NCBI GenBank assembly: GCA_030549175.1
Contig: JAUKUA010000002.1
Coordinates: forward strand, 5,704,001-5,768,000
Source: Lasiosphaeris hirsuta
Taxonomy: Eukaryota; Ascomycota; Sordariomycetes; Sordariales; Lasiosphaeriaceae
Direction of reading: 5' to 3'
DNA: 64,000 nt
Shown here one piece after another: positions 11,164-23,838 of this stretch (the first letter of the stretch is position 1; each line of letters begins with the position of its first letter). Below the pieces are notes generated by a model, which ran no database searches, had not been told where the DNA came from, and was given only the letters and a program-made list of their open reading frames with translations. A program made the translations under genes and the position numbers.

Positions 11164-12161
11164 GGCCACTCAAAACAAATGCGCGAGATGCCAATTCAAG
11201 GTGAATCCAACGTCGGGCATGGCTCGTTCCTCGTTCCGCTGCACCGGGTCGCCCATGTTCATATGCCCCCACAGCCATGTGCTGTCTCCCAATCGCGTGA
11301 GGCGACCCGAGAAGAACACGCCGGGGGGCAGGCTAGTTGTGGGGCAGATGCAACTCCTGTCTTGACAAAATCGATACTCTGTTATTTCTTATGCTCGGTG
11401 GAGGGATCGAGAAGCTAACGACACTAGATGCGCCCACGGGAGTGGGGGTCCAGCAGGAAAATAACGTCAAAGTGGCGCTCTGCCAACCCCACGTGCTTCA
11501 ACTCACTGGCTCCTGTTGATCGCTCCCGACTGCCCACCCCCGGTGCTCGAGACTCGACCCCGAGCAGCCTCCCGACATCTCATACCTGCCACCCCTTGCG
11601 AGCGCCGAACCCCAGAGGCCAACTTTGATCCTTCAACTTCCACGAGCTGGCCTCCTGCCAACTGATTCGCCGCCCCACACTGCTTGGGCCAGGGACCGGT
11701 CCCGACTTCATGATATCTATCGCCCCTGTCTGCTTGGCTTCTGCTTCAAGCAATGCATCCAGCACCCGGATGGCCAGGACAACCCCTATCGAGCCCCCCG
11801 GCTTACCCAAGGGACACTCGGCCTGCAGGCTCGAGCTGCCCCCCCCCCCAAGATAGCCTCCCCTGTAGGCACACTCATAGCGCCATTTCTCTTGAATGGT
11901 CCGTCGCAGAGTCGGTCACAGAGTTCGCAACAAAACGTGGTGGCGCAACTGTTGAATGCAGGTCGAATGAGTCGACACCCAAAGCAGCATCGGTAACTGA
12001 ACGTGTGCCACACGACGACTAGCAGAGCAACAGGGGTGTTTACTTCGCTGCTGAACCAGCCGTATAATGCTCCTCGCTCCTCTCTTGGTGCCACCACGTC
12101 TTGATCTCCTTCCCTTGCCTCCCTTGCCGTGACCATCGCGACCTCTCGCGTGCTCTGCACC
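11164..12161. other. divergent intergenic region
   Basis: Shared upstream region of the leftward SH3 gene and the rightward MFS-like gene. No coding sequence recognised. A CACGTG box occurs at about 11491. Confidence 0.4.
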
Positions 12162-14050
12162 ATGGGCATCTACGCCAACTTCAGGGACGGCCTGCAGGCC
12201 TTCTCGCCTCAGGAACGCCGCAATATCATCATCTATATCGCCGGCATCATGGTGTACAAGTTTGGTCTCGAGGCTTTCAACGGGTCCGTCGTAGCTTTGG
12301 CAACAAACCGCTACGACTTTGAATCCATCCGGGACAGGACCCCCAGCCGAACCTTTGAGCGTGTCGGCCTCCTCACCGGCCTAAACCAAGCCTTCCAATG
12401 CGTTGGTTCCATATTGATCGCTCCACTGGTATGAGTGATCCAACTTTGATAGGCTCCCACCTCTTGCCCGGTGTAGGAGACTGACGGAGTGCCGCAGGTC
12501 AAAAGATTCGCCACCAAGAACGTTCTCTCATGCGCCATACTGGTTTTCGGCCTTTGCACTACTCTCTTACTCATCATCGACGCTGCTACTGGTGGCACCT
12601 TTATGCCTGCTGCTTGTTAGTATTATTCCATTTCAAGCTGTCAGTCTCCCACTTACTGATGACCTCAAGTTCGCGATAACCATCCCAAAAACAGCTGGCC
12701 ATACTATGGAACGTAGGTCATCTCGCCCTGGAGCCATAAAGTACCAATGCAACTTATTGACTCCTCCGTAGATACAACACAGACGCCATGATTCCTGTAT
12801 ACTGTGTCTCCGGTATTGCGTACGGCATGGTTGAGCTCATTCGCAGGGTCATTCCCCGAGATATCGTCGGCGGCAACGTCCAGAAACTAAAGAGGCTAGA
12901 CTCCATCGTACGCAGCCCCTACAGAGTATAAAGGACCTCCAAACCTGACATGACTACCTAGGTCCACATCTTCTATGAGATCACCGGCACCGCCGGCGCT
13001 TTCACCACAGGCCTCGTCATCATCCCTCGCCTCGGCAACAACATGGCCTTCATCATCACTCCCGTGTGCTTCGCCGTGAGCGCCGCCATCTGGTTCTTCA
13101 TCAGCGAGCTCGACTTCCAGCGCAAGTCGACCGCCACCACAGCCCGCGAACTCCGCAAGAAGCCCATGTACTGGAAGGCCGCATTCAACGGGCTCTACCT
13201 CTTCGGCGAGTCCATCTGGGTCGGCTGCCGCATTCTCTTCAGCTCCCGCAAGTTCGTCTGGTTGGTCCCCGGCTACGCCGTCGCCCTTTACGCCCACAGG
13301 TACCTCGAGAACGGTATCGCACCCCAGGTCGCGCGGCGGTACCTTGGCGAATCGGCCTGGGCTCAGATTATGGTCGGCGGATCGAATCTCGGCGAGCTGC
13401 TCGGTGCTCTGTGCGTGCTGCTTTTCACGAGCGTCATCCAAACCCCCATGCCGTGGCTGCGGCTGGACGCGTTGATGTTGCTGATTGTTTGGTATATCCC
13501 GTACTGGCGCCCGCCGGTGGGACAGGTTGGACAGGCTTGGATCGTCGCGGCGACGTTTGCGCCCATCTCGTTTGGTTGGGCTGCTGGTGATGTCTCGCTC
13601 GCCGCTTACATCCAAGCGTCATTAACGCGCCTCGAGTCGAAGAATAAGAATGTGTCGGCGCTCGGAGCTGTCATGGCATTTCTGTATTCGTTTTACATTG
13701 TCACTTACGCCATTGCGGGGACGTTGCTGGGACGCTATCTCGACGGCGTCTACAACAAGACTGGCGGGAGCGACGGCGGTTCGATAAGCGGGGGATTGGT
13801 TTACACTGCGGGTCTGCAGTTCACGCTCATTTGCGTGCTGGTTTTTGCGTCGACGTTTGTGCCGAAGGGCTCGTTGGCTTTCAACCCCAGCATGATATCG
13901 GAGGAAAAGCTGGGCGGGCTCGATCCGATGGAGGACAAGGCGCCCACAACACCCGACCCGATAAGCAAGAACCGCCAGAGGAAGGAGTACAGGAACAGCG
14001 ACGATGAATCGGCCGTCAACGTCCCAAAAAGTGTCTGCGAGTTAGTGTAG
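12162..14050 (+). CDS. MFS-like transporter, about 12 membrane helices
   Basis: Five exons (12162-12428, 12498-12615, 12670-12712, 12772-12907, 12962-14050) give 550 residues in one intact frame. All introns are GT-AG, 54-69 bp. The protein starts MGIYANFRDGLQAFSPQERR, then has repeated hydrophobic segments throughout, with a loop containing NHPKNSWPYYGTYNTDAM and VIPRDIVGGNVQKLKRLD. That loop resembles the region after helix 4 of major-facilitator proteins. A second cluster of helices follows the central loop. The hydrophilic C-terminal tail (about 65 residues) is rich in Lys, Asp and Ser. The plasma membrane is the likely site. The substrate cannot be told. The ATG at 12162 is preferred to an in-frame GTG at 12129. 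Confidence 0.8.
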
Positions 14051-14562
14051 GACTAATTGGGTAAGGTAAATAGAGTGCTGCTGTGGGCGAGGTCTGCCGC
14101 CGAGATATTGAGACTCTGGGGGGCTGAGTCGCGATGAGATAGGGAAACTTGGTGCACATACCGACCTTAGTTGTAAAGATAACCATCGGCTGCATACCGT
14201 ACTCTGGACTATACGCACCACTGACGTAATGCTGTCAATATACAGATGAAGTTCAGTGTTGAACTCTAGATCCGAGCGATTTTTTTCCTGGGACAAGGCG
14301 GAAGCGACATGGCACGTCGGTATTATGGGATCAATAGCCCGCGTTCTTACTGCCGGGGTGTATCGACGAGGCAGACGGCAGGTGATGTTCGTGCCCTCAT
14401 TAGACAATTCTACAAGCGCCATGATGCTGATGCTCGCCTGGCAAGCGCCTAGTTTCTTCCCCCTCATCAAGACCGACATGTGTTCGATCTTTCAGGGCTG
14501 GCCTCTTTTTCAACGAGATATTCTCCGTACCGGGGCCAGAGTACCTAAAATACCTAAGTACA
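14051..14562. other. intergenic, no gene recognised
   Basis: 3' flank of the transporter gene and 5' flank of the HET relic. Short ORFs on both strands only. Confidence 0.35.
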
Positions 14563-14853
14563 GTGAGACTCCTCAACATAGCAACACTCGAGCCCGAATT
14601 CTTTGCCACGGAGAGCAAATGTGAATACGCTATTCTCTCTCATACCTGGGATTGTGAAGAAGTCCTCTTCGAGGACGATCGACACGGCGAAAAGAAGCTC
14701 TCAAATTGCGGCAAGAACGGGCTGTACAAGGTTTTGAAGAGGGCCAATCTAGCCAAGCAAGATGGCTCAAGTACATCTGGGTCGACACTTGCTGCTTTCG
14801 CCAAATCCAGATGTTCTTTAGCTCTCTGGCTCTTGTCACCTAGTTTTCGATAA
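14563..14853 (+). pseudogene. HET-domain protein, truncated and frameshifted
   Basis: Starts MRLLNIATLEPEFF and continues EYAILSHTWDCEEVLFED, the opening blocks of the fungal HET (heterokaryon incompatibility) domain. After AKQDG the frame slips: the expected block KYIWVDTCC reads on in the next frame. No further HET sequence, including the usual DKS..EL.EAI block, is readable. Intact members trigger cell death after non-self contact; this copy is dead. Confidence 0.75.
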
Positions 14854-15434
14854 ACTCGTCAATTCTCAGCCTAGACTGCTAGGGCAAGCCCGCCAAGAGC
14901 GTCGGATAACTCTTTGGCTAAATGTGGCATTATTCAGATAGAGGCTCACACAGGGTCGAATTGGTTGTATTGTTGAAGAGGGTTCAAGAATCAGAGCGCT
15001 GTGAGCGCTCTTTTATTATCTGCGATCAAGACCCTGGCTCTCTTAATATGGAGCCTAATAAGCTCAATAGAGCGCTATAGCCACGATTGGCTTGGCACCG
15101 GATCTGTGCTACACTAAAGGAAGCGATTTGTTTTGCGCGCTATTATGGGGCGAATGCTTATCGGGTAGCGCTAGGAAAAGTGGCTAGCTCCCTCTTCTGT
15201 ATCGAATGGTCGTATGTGAATTCCGTGGGAAGTAGGGTGGAGGAAGCGTTAAAAAATCTCGAGTTGTGATAAGGAAAGATTCGGTCGTTCCACCTACCTA
15301 ATTATCCTGGATTTTGCTTCGGATACGTAATTTATGAAAACCCCCGAAAAAAATAGAATTGTGTCCAATTCTATCCCCGCCGTTTTATAGAAAGAGGCAA
15401 CGAGACTACGCCCGACCGACCAACGCTGTGGGTA
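14854..15434. other. AT-rich intergenic region
   Basis: A 60-codon + ORF at 15087-15269 matches nothing. It probably includes decayed downstream sequence of the HET relic and the 3' flank of the AAA gene. Confidence 0.3.
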
Positions 15435-18217
15435 TTACGGCATATCCAAAAGGAGGAGGTCACTCTTGACCGAGTTAGAAGTTGTTCGCCCACCTAGGCC
15501 TCCCTCTTCATTTCCAGCCTCCCCATTCGCAGCATGCTCCTTCTTGGCCGAGGGACATATCGTCCCAATGAGTGTCTCAATGTACTCGACCGATAGCGTG
15601 CAGTTTTTCCTGCGGCACCAAGAAACAGACATATTAAGAATATTCTTAATCTCTCGCCCGTTGACATGCCACACCGATAGGCGGGCGACAGCGGCGTCGT
15701 CAAGGGTGCCGACATCTTCCGGCAGCCGGTCGACAAAGTTCTTCCACACCCGGGCTCGCAGCGGCGCTGTGAGGGAAGGGAAGGTGATGTGGATTTGAGC
15801 GCGAGAGAGGACGGCCGGATCAATGCTCCCGCGGTTAAGGTTAGTGGTGAGAAAAATGATACCTTTGAAGTACTCGGCTTGCCGGAGGAAGGCTGAATTT
15901 TGGAATATTAGTACCGCGGTGGTGGGGAGTGGGGCTAGGGGCCCCCTTGACCCGACGCGCTTACCTAGCAAGTCTTGTCTGTCGTCGCTCGACGCGGATT
16001 GGCTTTGAAACAAAAAGTCGGGCTCTAGACTTTTATTAAGAGTTGTCTCCGATGCGTTTCTATATATATTGGCTTACCATCAAACAGGACCAGACCACCC
16101 CATTCTGTCGCGTCCTTGAGAAACTGGGTCAGAGTTGCATCGTAGCCGTGGATGACCTGGAATTCGTTGGGCTGGATTGACGTGGGATCCGCCCGCAGGA
16201 GAGGGCACCCAAGGTGTTCAGCAACTAGAACGGAACGGCGTTAACCTGAGGTGAAAACCGCTAGCCAAGAAGGAGGAGGAGGAGGAGGATGAGGAGGAGG
16301 AGGATGAGGAGGAGGAGGATGAGGAGGAGGAGGAGGAGGGCTCACGAGACTCGGCCATCAAGGTCTTGCCCGTGCCGGGAGGGCCACTTAGTATGACCAG
16401 CAGGTACTGTCCTGTGGGGCTGTCAGCAGGGGGCTCGCGAGTGTGCATCTTGCGGCGGGCTGCTGACCTTTTCCAGCAATAAGATCATCATACTTTGCCG
16501 TCAGCTCCTTGTGTCCCTCAATCAGCGTCATCAAGATATCCTTCTTCGCCTCCTCGAGCACCACTTTATCGAAGACGGTCCTATCGCCTTGGAACGGATG
16601 AAGATTCTCGACGTACAACATCTCTTTGGTGTTTCTGTCAGCCTTGCGATAAAGCGTAATCTGGGATCGGACGTAGTAGTTACCCCAAGTGCGTTTGTCA
16701 ACCGAGTATCCGGCCACCTGATGGTACAAAATCAACAGATTGTCTTCGGACTCGAGAACAACGCGGCGATTGCGATCCATCTCGGTCTTGGTTGGCCGCC
16801 GGAGTTCGCTGAGGACTAAAAGCAAAGGGGTCAGATGTTGGCAGCTGCCCAGGGGCGCAGGATAAGGCACCTACGAGGGTCCCACCCCACGCCAGCGCCA
16901 CCACCGAGAGGCCGTTTTTCGCCTCTGTTCACTGGCTTTGGCCCGTCCGGGCCCCGGCGCTCAAGATGCCACTCCTTCTTCTGCGCATCTAGGCTGCCCT
17001 TTCCCCGATACCTGTCGTTATCATGGTCTTGGTTCTCCGCAGCAACGTCGCCCATTCCGTTCATCTCAGGCTCTGTAGGATCTGGCTTGTTGCTATCTTC
17101 GTCCCCAATATTATAGCCTGGCAGAGGTTTGAGGATGAACTGCGCTTTCCGGAGGCGGTAAAGGTGAGGATCAATGATGACACGCTGGTGGTTCTGCTCA
17201 AAGTGCCGTCAGCTTTCATTGCCGAGCACCAGGACTCGGTGCCGTACCATGTTTGCTATTACGTACCTGTCCTCTCAGCCACGGACTCGTAAACTCATCG
17301 GCAACATTCGTTTCCGGCTTTTCCACCATATATCGGATTGCCTGCATTTCCAGAGCCTTTTTGCCTCTCTCGAGTAGACGAGCGCGCAGCTTGTCATCGC
17401 GGTTCAGGTCAATATATGGCAGGTCGGGAATGCTAAAGGTATGCACGGCGCCGTCGAAAGCGTAGATGCGTGTCACCCCGGTATGGGTGCCGTAGCGGAA
17501 GCCGTCAAAAAGGATGCTTTCGTGCACCATCTTGAGGCGGTTCTTGTCTTGCGTGACAGACTTGACCCTGTATGCGAGAGGCGGTGTGCTGTCGGCCTGC
17601 GTGGCAAACACGCTCTGCTGCGGAAAGAGCGTCCACAAGAGATCAAACGTGATCTTACCCTGCTCTTCCAGCTGCTCGAGCTTATCGACAGTGTCGCCAA
17701 AGATTTCTTCAATCACCGAGCACAAGAGCCCGCAGTGATTGCGGGTGACCTCGTCGTCGGCGGTCTTGGCGAGTTCGGCAACGCGGTCGAGGGCGAAAAA
17801 CAGGCCGTGATGCGGCGCGATGGACTCTGCAAAGATATCTTGGCGGTCATAGACGATGCCATACCTCTCTAGCGTGTCTCTTAGGGCATTGCGCAGGTAC
17901 GGGCTCTGGATGAGCACTTTCTGGATTTGGAAGCCGTCGCGTCTAACATTTGAATTCTCATCTCGGCGCTTGTACACCTGCACGGCTGCGCCCTCGAGCT
18001 TTTCCCTCTTGGCCTGGGGCAGCGAGGGCGGGGCATAGTCTACCCATTTGGTGTCGTTTTTGTCGGAGCTGTTGGGCGCCTCGTAGAAAGTCTGGATATT
18101 TGCCGTCCGCCCAATGTGCTCCGAGTCCAGCTTTGAGCGGAAATTTCGCGTGAAAAACCGACGTCGGAGCATGGTTTTGGCGTGAGAAGGAGCAGGTGAA
18201 ATTTTCACACCGCACAT
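15435..18217 (-). CDS. AAA-family ATPase (fungal, DUF7025-like/BCS1-like layout)
   Basis: Seven exons (18217-17267, 17193-16875, 16815-16468, 16411-16346, 16224-16078, 16024-15965, 15892-15435) give 782 residues in one intact frame. A long N-terminal regulatory half precedes a single C-terminal AAA module. Walker A GPPGTGKT lies at residues 549-556. Walker B is LVLFDEPDFLF at about 606-616, where the usual hydrophobic-DEAD is replaced by DEPD. The sensor 1/second-region block reads GIIFLTTNLNRGSIDPAVLSR. The C-terminal tail is Gly/Asn/Glu-rich and ends LLLLDMP. The layout matches the large group of ascomycete AAA proteins with an N-terminal domain of unknown function. It is transcribed head to head with the NLR gene 287 bp away. 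The intron at 16225-16345 contains a purine microsatellite. Confidence 0.88.
16269..16340 (+). repeat. GAGGAGGAT-type microsatellite inside an intron
   Basis: Imperfect GGA/GAT triplet array wholly inside the 121-bp intron between the Walker A and following exons of the AAA gene. On the coding strand it forms a pyrimidine tract. Confidence 0.9.
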
Positions 18218-18504
18218 GGAATCGTGAGGGGCGACCGCTGACTACCTTCTGTAGTATGCGGAGTTATAAGGGAAAGGGCCTCCTGCGATGCCAAGACAAA
18301 ATGCGGCCGCGGCCGCGGCTCAGACGAGGCTCAGACAAATTCGATTTGGACGTGGCAGTGACGAGGCCTCCCACCCAGCTCAAGGCTTGGCGGACATGCA
18401 AACCCTTGGGCATTTTCCTTTTGGACACTACAACCTAAGCCTTGAGTATCGTGGCCGTTCACCATTGTTCTGATTTTGGACAGAGGAAGGCACGTCGAGT
18501 CGAA
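18218..18504. promoter_or_regulatory. shared divergent promoter of AAA and NLR genes
   Basis: The only sequence between two divergently transcribed start codons, 287 bp. It contains a GC-rich palindromic GCGGCCGCGGCCGC block at about 18303. No defined TATA box. Confidence 0.5.
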
Positions 18505-21500
18505 ATGTGGGGTGCCAAAAGCCCAAGGAGCTCGCCGGAGCCTGTCCGCCGCGAGGGTCTCACAGTTCTCCATGACCCCGTGGATTGCGACCTCGAGTAC
18601 GTGAAACACCACAACCGCACCTTTTGTGGAACTTACTTTTTTCACCCTACCTTGTCGCGCTGACCCTGAAAGCATCGTTATCACCCACGGCCTCAATGGC
18701 GCCCCGTATCGAACTTTTTGCGATGAGCGCACTGGGTTTTTTTGGCCTCCGGAACTGGGAAAGACGCTACCAAAAGCGCGCGTCATGGTCTTCGGCTATG
18801 TCGCCGACATCTCGGCAGGATCGACTAATTCTCTCGGCGTGTACCAACACGCCGAGGGTTTGTTGCTGCATTTGAAGAACAATCGCATCGGACCGCAGGT
18901 GGGGTCTTTCCTTCAGCATCATACGCCCAGTGTCATTCGGCGCGGTAAAATAAGCTGATGCCTCCTCATTGTAGCAAGAAAAGCGACCTCTCATCTTTCT
19001 CGGCCACAGCTTGGGTGGTGTCGTCATCAAACAAGTGAGGGGAAAAAAAAAACCTCACCTTTCAATGAGTCCACCACTCACAAAAGATAGGCCCTCGTTA
19101 TAAGCTCCAACAGATGCACCGACGGTGACATTTTGCGATGGACAAAGCTCATCTTCTTTCTCGGGACGCCCCATCGTGGATCCCACATCCTAGACAAGCC
19201 TCTCGCCAAAGTCGGCCTGTCTGTAATGAAACTCGCAAACAGAGAAGTCCCTCGCGGCGTCAAGAACATTCTCCAGCCGAGGACCAACGAATCCTTCATG
19301 GTCAACAGCGATTTCATGCGGATACTAGTGAAGCGCCAGATTGAGATTGTTAACTTCTACGAACAGGTGCCGCGATACCCGCTCCAGGACCTGGTCGTGG
19401 ACAAAGACTCGGCCGTCTTCGACTCGGAGCACTCGGAAAATATCCCCATGGCGAGAGACCACGAGCACCTCGTCCGGTTCGAAAGCGTCGATGACGATGC
19501 GTTCAACACCCTTCGTCAGACGCTGCAGCGTAAGGTAGCCCAGGTTCTCGAGACTGAGTCCAAGGCAACACAAGAAGGTAAGCTCTCGTGCTTCCATGCT
19601 CTGCTCATTGCCGTGAAACTGACGACGCTTTGGTATGCAGGACGATCAGATCGCATGATGAGAGGTAGGTCGCATTCTGGTTCCCCCCCCCCCCCCACGC
19701 CCAAATTATGGCTGCCTGCTCTGGACTTTGCATAACGTTTTGGTACATGCAATAATAGCCTGCCTGAGAAGTCTTGGTGATGTGACTAGGCTACCAACAA
19801 GCCTGGGCCAGCAGAGAGAAGCCCATCACAAGACGCTCAACTGGTTGTGGGACCGCAACAGCGAACTCCTCCAATGGCTCCGGTCGGGCTCGGGTCTCTT
19901 CGCAGTCACTGGCAAACCCGGAAGCGGAAAGTCGGTTTTGATGAACGAATTGGCCACCCGGATCCGAAAAGACTACATGTACCGGCAAAACCCCCCCGGT
20001 GTGGTCGTCCACCACGCCTTCAACGCGCGAGGTGCACCCAAAGACCACTCCCTAGATGGATTTCTCCGTTTTTCCATTGGCCAGATCCTACGACAGAGAC
20101 CTTTGTCATTTGACGCAATGCTGGACGAGTGGCTCCTTGTTGCCAGCGACTCGGGCTTTTCAATGGCTGATGTCGACCGCCACGACTGGGACGGCGTGGG
20201 GTCGATCGTTTGGCCGATAACAAGCTTGAAGCGGGCGTTGCGTTCAATTGTGAGCTACGCCGCGCACGAATCACCCGTGTGCTTTCTCATCGATGCGTTA
20301 GACGAGTATGATGGTGGGGCGGAGAAAACGGGCGACTTGGTCAACTATCTCAGCCTGGTCAGCCCTGCCACGCAGTCTGCATCAAGAGAAGTTCGCGTGT
20401 GCTTTTCGTGCCGGGACTTGCCGAGCACAATGGACGCCGTGCTGTCGGGTGGATTTCGAATGGAACACCGAAACGAGCCGGATATTGCGGCATATATTAA
20501 CGACAAGTGGGCAACGCTTGCGCCAATCGCGGAAGCAGGCGGCGAGCTGAAGAAGCTGAAGACGGAGTTGATCAGGAAGGCAGATGGCATCTTCTTGTGG
20601 GCCCACCTAGCACTGGAGCGGATTCAAACCGCTTTGAGGGACGGTGCTACGGTTGCCGAGCTGAGAGAGACTGTCAACGATATTCCGGACGAGCTGGGCG
20701 GTTTATTCGCCCTGCTGCTAGGGAACATTAACCCAAAGTACGCCGCCGAAACCAAAACCATGTTGGCTATTGCCCTCAGCGCACAACGGCCCCTTGGTCT
20801 CCCAGAGTTCCGACACGCTGTCGCGCTTGCAACCGCAGGCGCGCCCGTCTCATCCCTCAAGGAACTCGAGGAGTCCTCAAACACCGTACAGGACGACGCC
20901 ACGATGAGGAGGAGGATCAGAAGTCGTTGTGGGGGCCTGCTAGAAGTCAAAGACCTTGGAGAGGCTACCAGCACCGGTTTGGACGTGGCAGACAAGGCGT
21001 CCGACCTCGAAGTTGTCCAATTTATCCACCAGTCAGTCAGGGACAGCCTGCAATCCGCCCGAGAGGAGTATGGCTCTCTAGTTGCAGAAGGCCACAGCAC
21101 GCTGGCGAGAGCCTGTATCCAGTACCTTTCGTTCAAGGAGACGCACGAGTTGGCGGGCCACCTCCGCTCCGGCTCTCGTGTCAACGCTGCTCTGAGTCAG
21201 GCCAGGCTGCCGCTTCTGAGCTATGCCGTCGAGGCATGCTTCTACCATTGCCAAGAGGCTGAAAAGCGAGGCGTGCCCCAGGCGGAGTTGATCGATCAGC
21301 GCTTTGGGCAGCCGGAAAAGGACGAAAGCTTCCGATCCTTCGTGACCATCCACAATGCCTTGCGTCACGGCGAAACGTACTCTCTAGGGCTAGGTCTTCT
21401 CCAGCTGGCGGTGGAGTACAATCTGGCTGCCTACGTTGAAAAGAGGCTAGCCAAGAGCGTTGCCGACATTGACGTGGTTTTGGAGGACGGCCAAACCTAT

Positions 21501-23078
21501 GTGCAGATTGCAGTCTCGAGATCTCACCTCGAAACACTCAAGGTGCTCATTTCCCACAATGCCGATGTCAACTTTTCGCAGGTGCCATACTGCGGAGAAG
21601 CACCGTACCGCGCATCCTACCGGGACGTGCGCCCTCTAGTTGTTGCTTGTCAGAAGGGATCCGTCGAGCTGGTGCAGGTCCTCCTTGAAAATGGCGCCGA
21701 GGTGTCCTACTGCACCGTCAGCCACGGCGGCATGCACATCAACCAAGCCCTAGTATCTGCGGCCTATTCCGGGAATATCGAGGTTGTTGAGCGGTTGCTG
21801 AATGCGGATCCCGCCACGTTCTCGCACCCGGAGATCCGGCTCAGCGCAATCACCGGACTGCGCGACGCGGTACGAGAGCTCGTGGAGGAAGAATCTTCGG
21901 CTCACCGCCAAGGGCCCAGCAACAAACGAGTCGAGGCAGACCTAGAGAAGATGCAAAAAGTGTCGGACCTAATTCTCTGCGGCACTGACGTTCTCCAAGT
22001 CGACTTTGAGTCGTCCATCTCGGCCAGTCTCTTCTGGGTGCTGACGGGATGCCACACTGAGGTGCTCCAGCGCCTCGCCGACATCGGCACCGACTTCTCG
22101 GGAGTCGGGAGGGACGGGATAACCTTCCTGCACGCCGCGTGCATTCACGGAACAGTCGAATCTGTGCGTCTGCTGCGCCAGAACGGTGGCTTCAACCCAG
22201 ATATCCCCTGCGGGCCATCCGAGTTGTCGTGTCTGCACTTGGCCATAGCCAACAAGAAACCCGCCGTGCTCGAATATCTGCTGCAGTGCGGGCTGCCGAT
22301 CAATGTCCTCGATGGTTTGGGCTTGACCCCCTTGCACGACGCTGCACACTTAGCGACCGACGAGTTTGTTGACCTTCTCCTCCGCCACGGTGCAGACAGG
22401 AGCATCCTGGATGCGGAGGGCCACCGGCCATTCCACTACGCTGTGAGCAACCGCCTCTTGAAAAACCACGTCCAGGTATTGGAAAGGCTTTTGTGTGAGG
22501 ACGCCGACATCCACCGACCAAATGTGCGCGGACGCACAGCGATGCATCTCGCAGCTAGGGAAGGAGCCTTGGTCGCGGTGGAGTGGCTCATTGAAAAGTC
22601 GGCGGATCCCAGCGAGATCGAGGACGCAGGTCGTACGGCCTTGCATATTGCTGCCTCGTGCCGCAGCCCCGATTCAACCGACGTGCTGAAATGCCTCCTC
22701 GACTACTGCACGAGGAAAAATGTCCCTCGCCTGATCAACACGCGGGACAGCGCAGACATGACGCCGCTGCATCATGTCTTCTGGACATACAGACAGCTCA
22801 AGTACAGCGCCGCGTTCGACCCGGCCGTGACGGTTGCGAATGCTAAACTGCTGCTGCGCCGTGGCGCGGACCTCCATGCCAGAGACAACGGGGGCAACAC
22901 ACCGCTGCATATGGCTGCGTGGCGTGGAGTCAAGGAGCTGGTCAAAGTGTTCTTATTGGAAGGGGCAGACCCGCATGCTGAGGACGTGAATGGACTACGG
23001 CCGTTGGACCTTACTGAGATGGAAGACGTGAGGGAGATTTTGGAAGATGCGATGGCTGACAGGGAGGTTTATTATTAG
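18505..23078 (+). CDS. SesB-NACHT-ankyrin NLR-like protein
   Basis: Six exons (18505-18596, 18673-18898, 18975-19034, 19091-19577, 19641-19664, 19759-23078) give 1402 residues in one intact frame. Residues about 25-290 are an alpha/beta-hydrolase (SesB or lipase-like) effector domain. It has DIVITHGLNGAPYRTF, an intact nucleophile elbow GHSLGG with Ser at about 118, and FFLGTPHRGSH. The typical CLRSL linker follows. The NACHT NTPase has Walker A GKPGSGKS at 348-355 and Walker B CFLIDALDEYD at about 471-481. A helical winged region precedes roughly ten to twelve ankyrin repeats from about 870 to the end (for example TPLHDAAHLATDEFVDLLLR, NTPLHMAAWRGVKEL). This architecture is known from fungal STAND proteins that sense non-self and trigger incompatibility or immunity. 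The ligand is unknown. The intron at 19665-19758 holds a C run. Confidence 0.9.
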
Positions 23079-23137
23079 GCCAAGACAAAAAAGATTGGTA
23101 CCTTGGCCTGAACTTTGAACATGGATACACAACCGCG

Positions 23138-23838
23138 GCTTAAAGCTCTCGGTATCTATAGCGACGCGGGTACGAAGTCTATGTCTGGCTCGTGGCAAAG
23201 TATGATTCTATGATGTTTCTTATAATGTTTAGGCTCGGCTACTTACGAGGGTTATCCTGCCTCTCTGGGCAACGAGGCGACCGATGCTACCACATTTATT
23301 AGTAAAGTGGGGGCGTTGACTATAAATTTTGTTGGACTTCAATCTTCCTCAAGTGCGCAGCTAATTTTTAAGCTCTCTCTTGTCTCGGATAGAACCTCAA
23401 GTACGATAACTACAACGTCCCCTAACACCGGAACGACCAGTACTCATGGACCCCCGAAGGAATGACCACTACTAGCGCCCCCAAGGCCTATAATTGGAGC
23501 ATACCCAAGACAGCTCAGCGCTATTTAGCGATGTGGGACGCCTTGCTGCGGCAGAACCGCACCATCCCTCTACTCCATGTGCTCCATGTGCAATTGGGGC
23601 TTGGCGCGTATCGACACTTGGGGCAACAGCACGGGTCACAGCTGGCGCATGTCGGGCGACATCCTACCCGAGTGGAGCGGCAGATACACGTTGGCACCAG
23701 AGCTGGGGCATCACTGACATGATCAACCAGGCCGCCTTGATGTGGCCAAGTACGACATTTCCGCTCTGAGGTTCACGACTCCCGAGGCTAAGCATTTTTA
23801 CTCAATACCAGGGAGTGTTTATCAGGGTTGTCTGTAGA
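23138..23838 (+). pseudogene. GH27 alpha-galactosidase relic
   Basis: Pieces of the family are readable in order in shifting frames: LGIYSDAGTKSMSG, then YEGYPASLGNEATDA, then LKYDNYNVP (the catalytic Asp block, with the usual Cys replaced by Tyr), then WSIPKTAQRYLAMWDALLRQ. Next come LYSMCSMCNWGLARIDTWGN and HSWRMSGDILPEWSGR, then WGITDMINQAA. At least three frameshifts and several stops separate them. The distance between the second and third pieces suggests an old intron. N- and C-terminal ends are lost. Confidence 0.75.
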
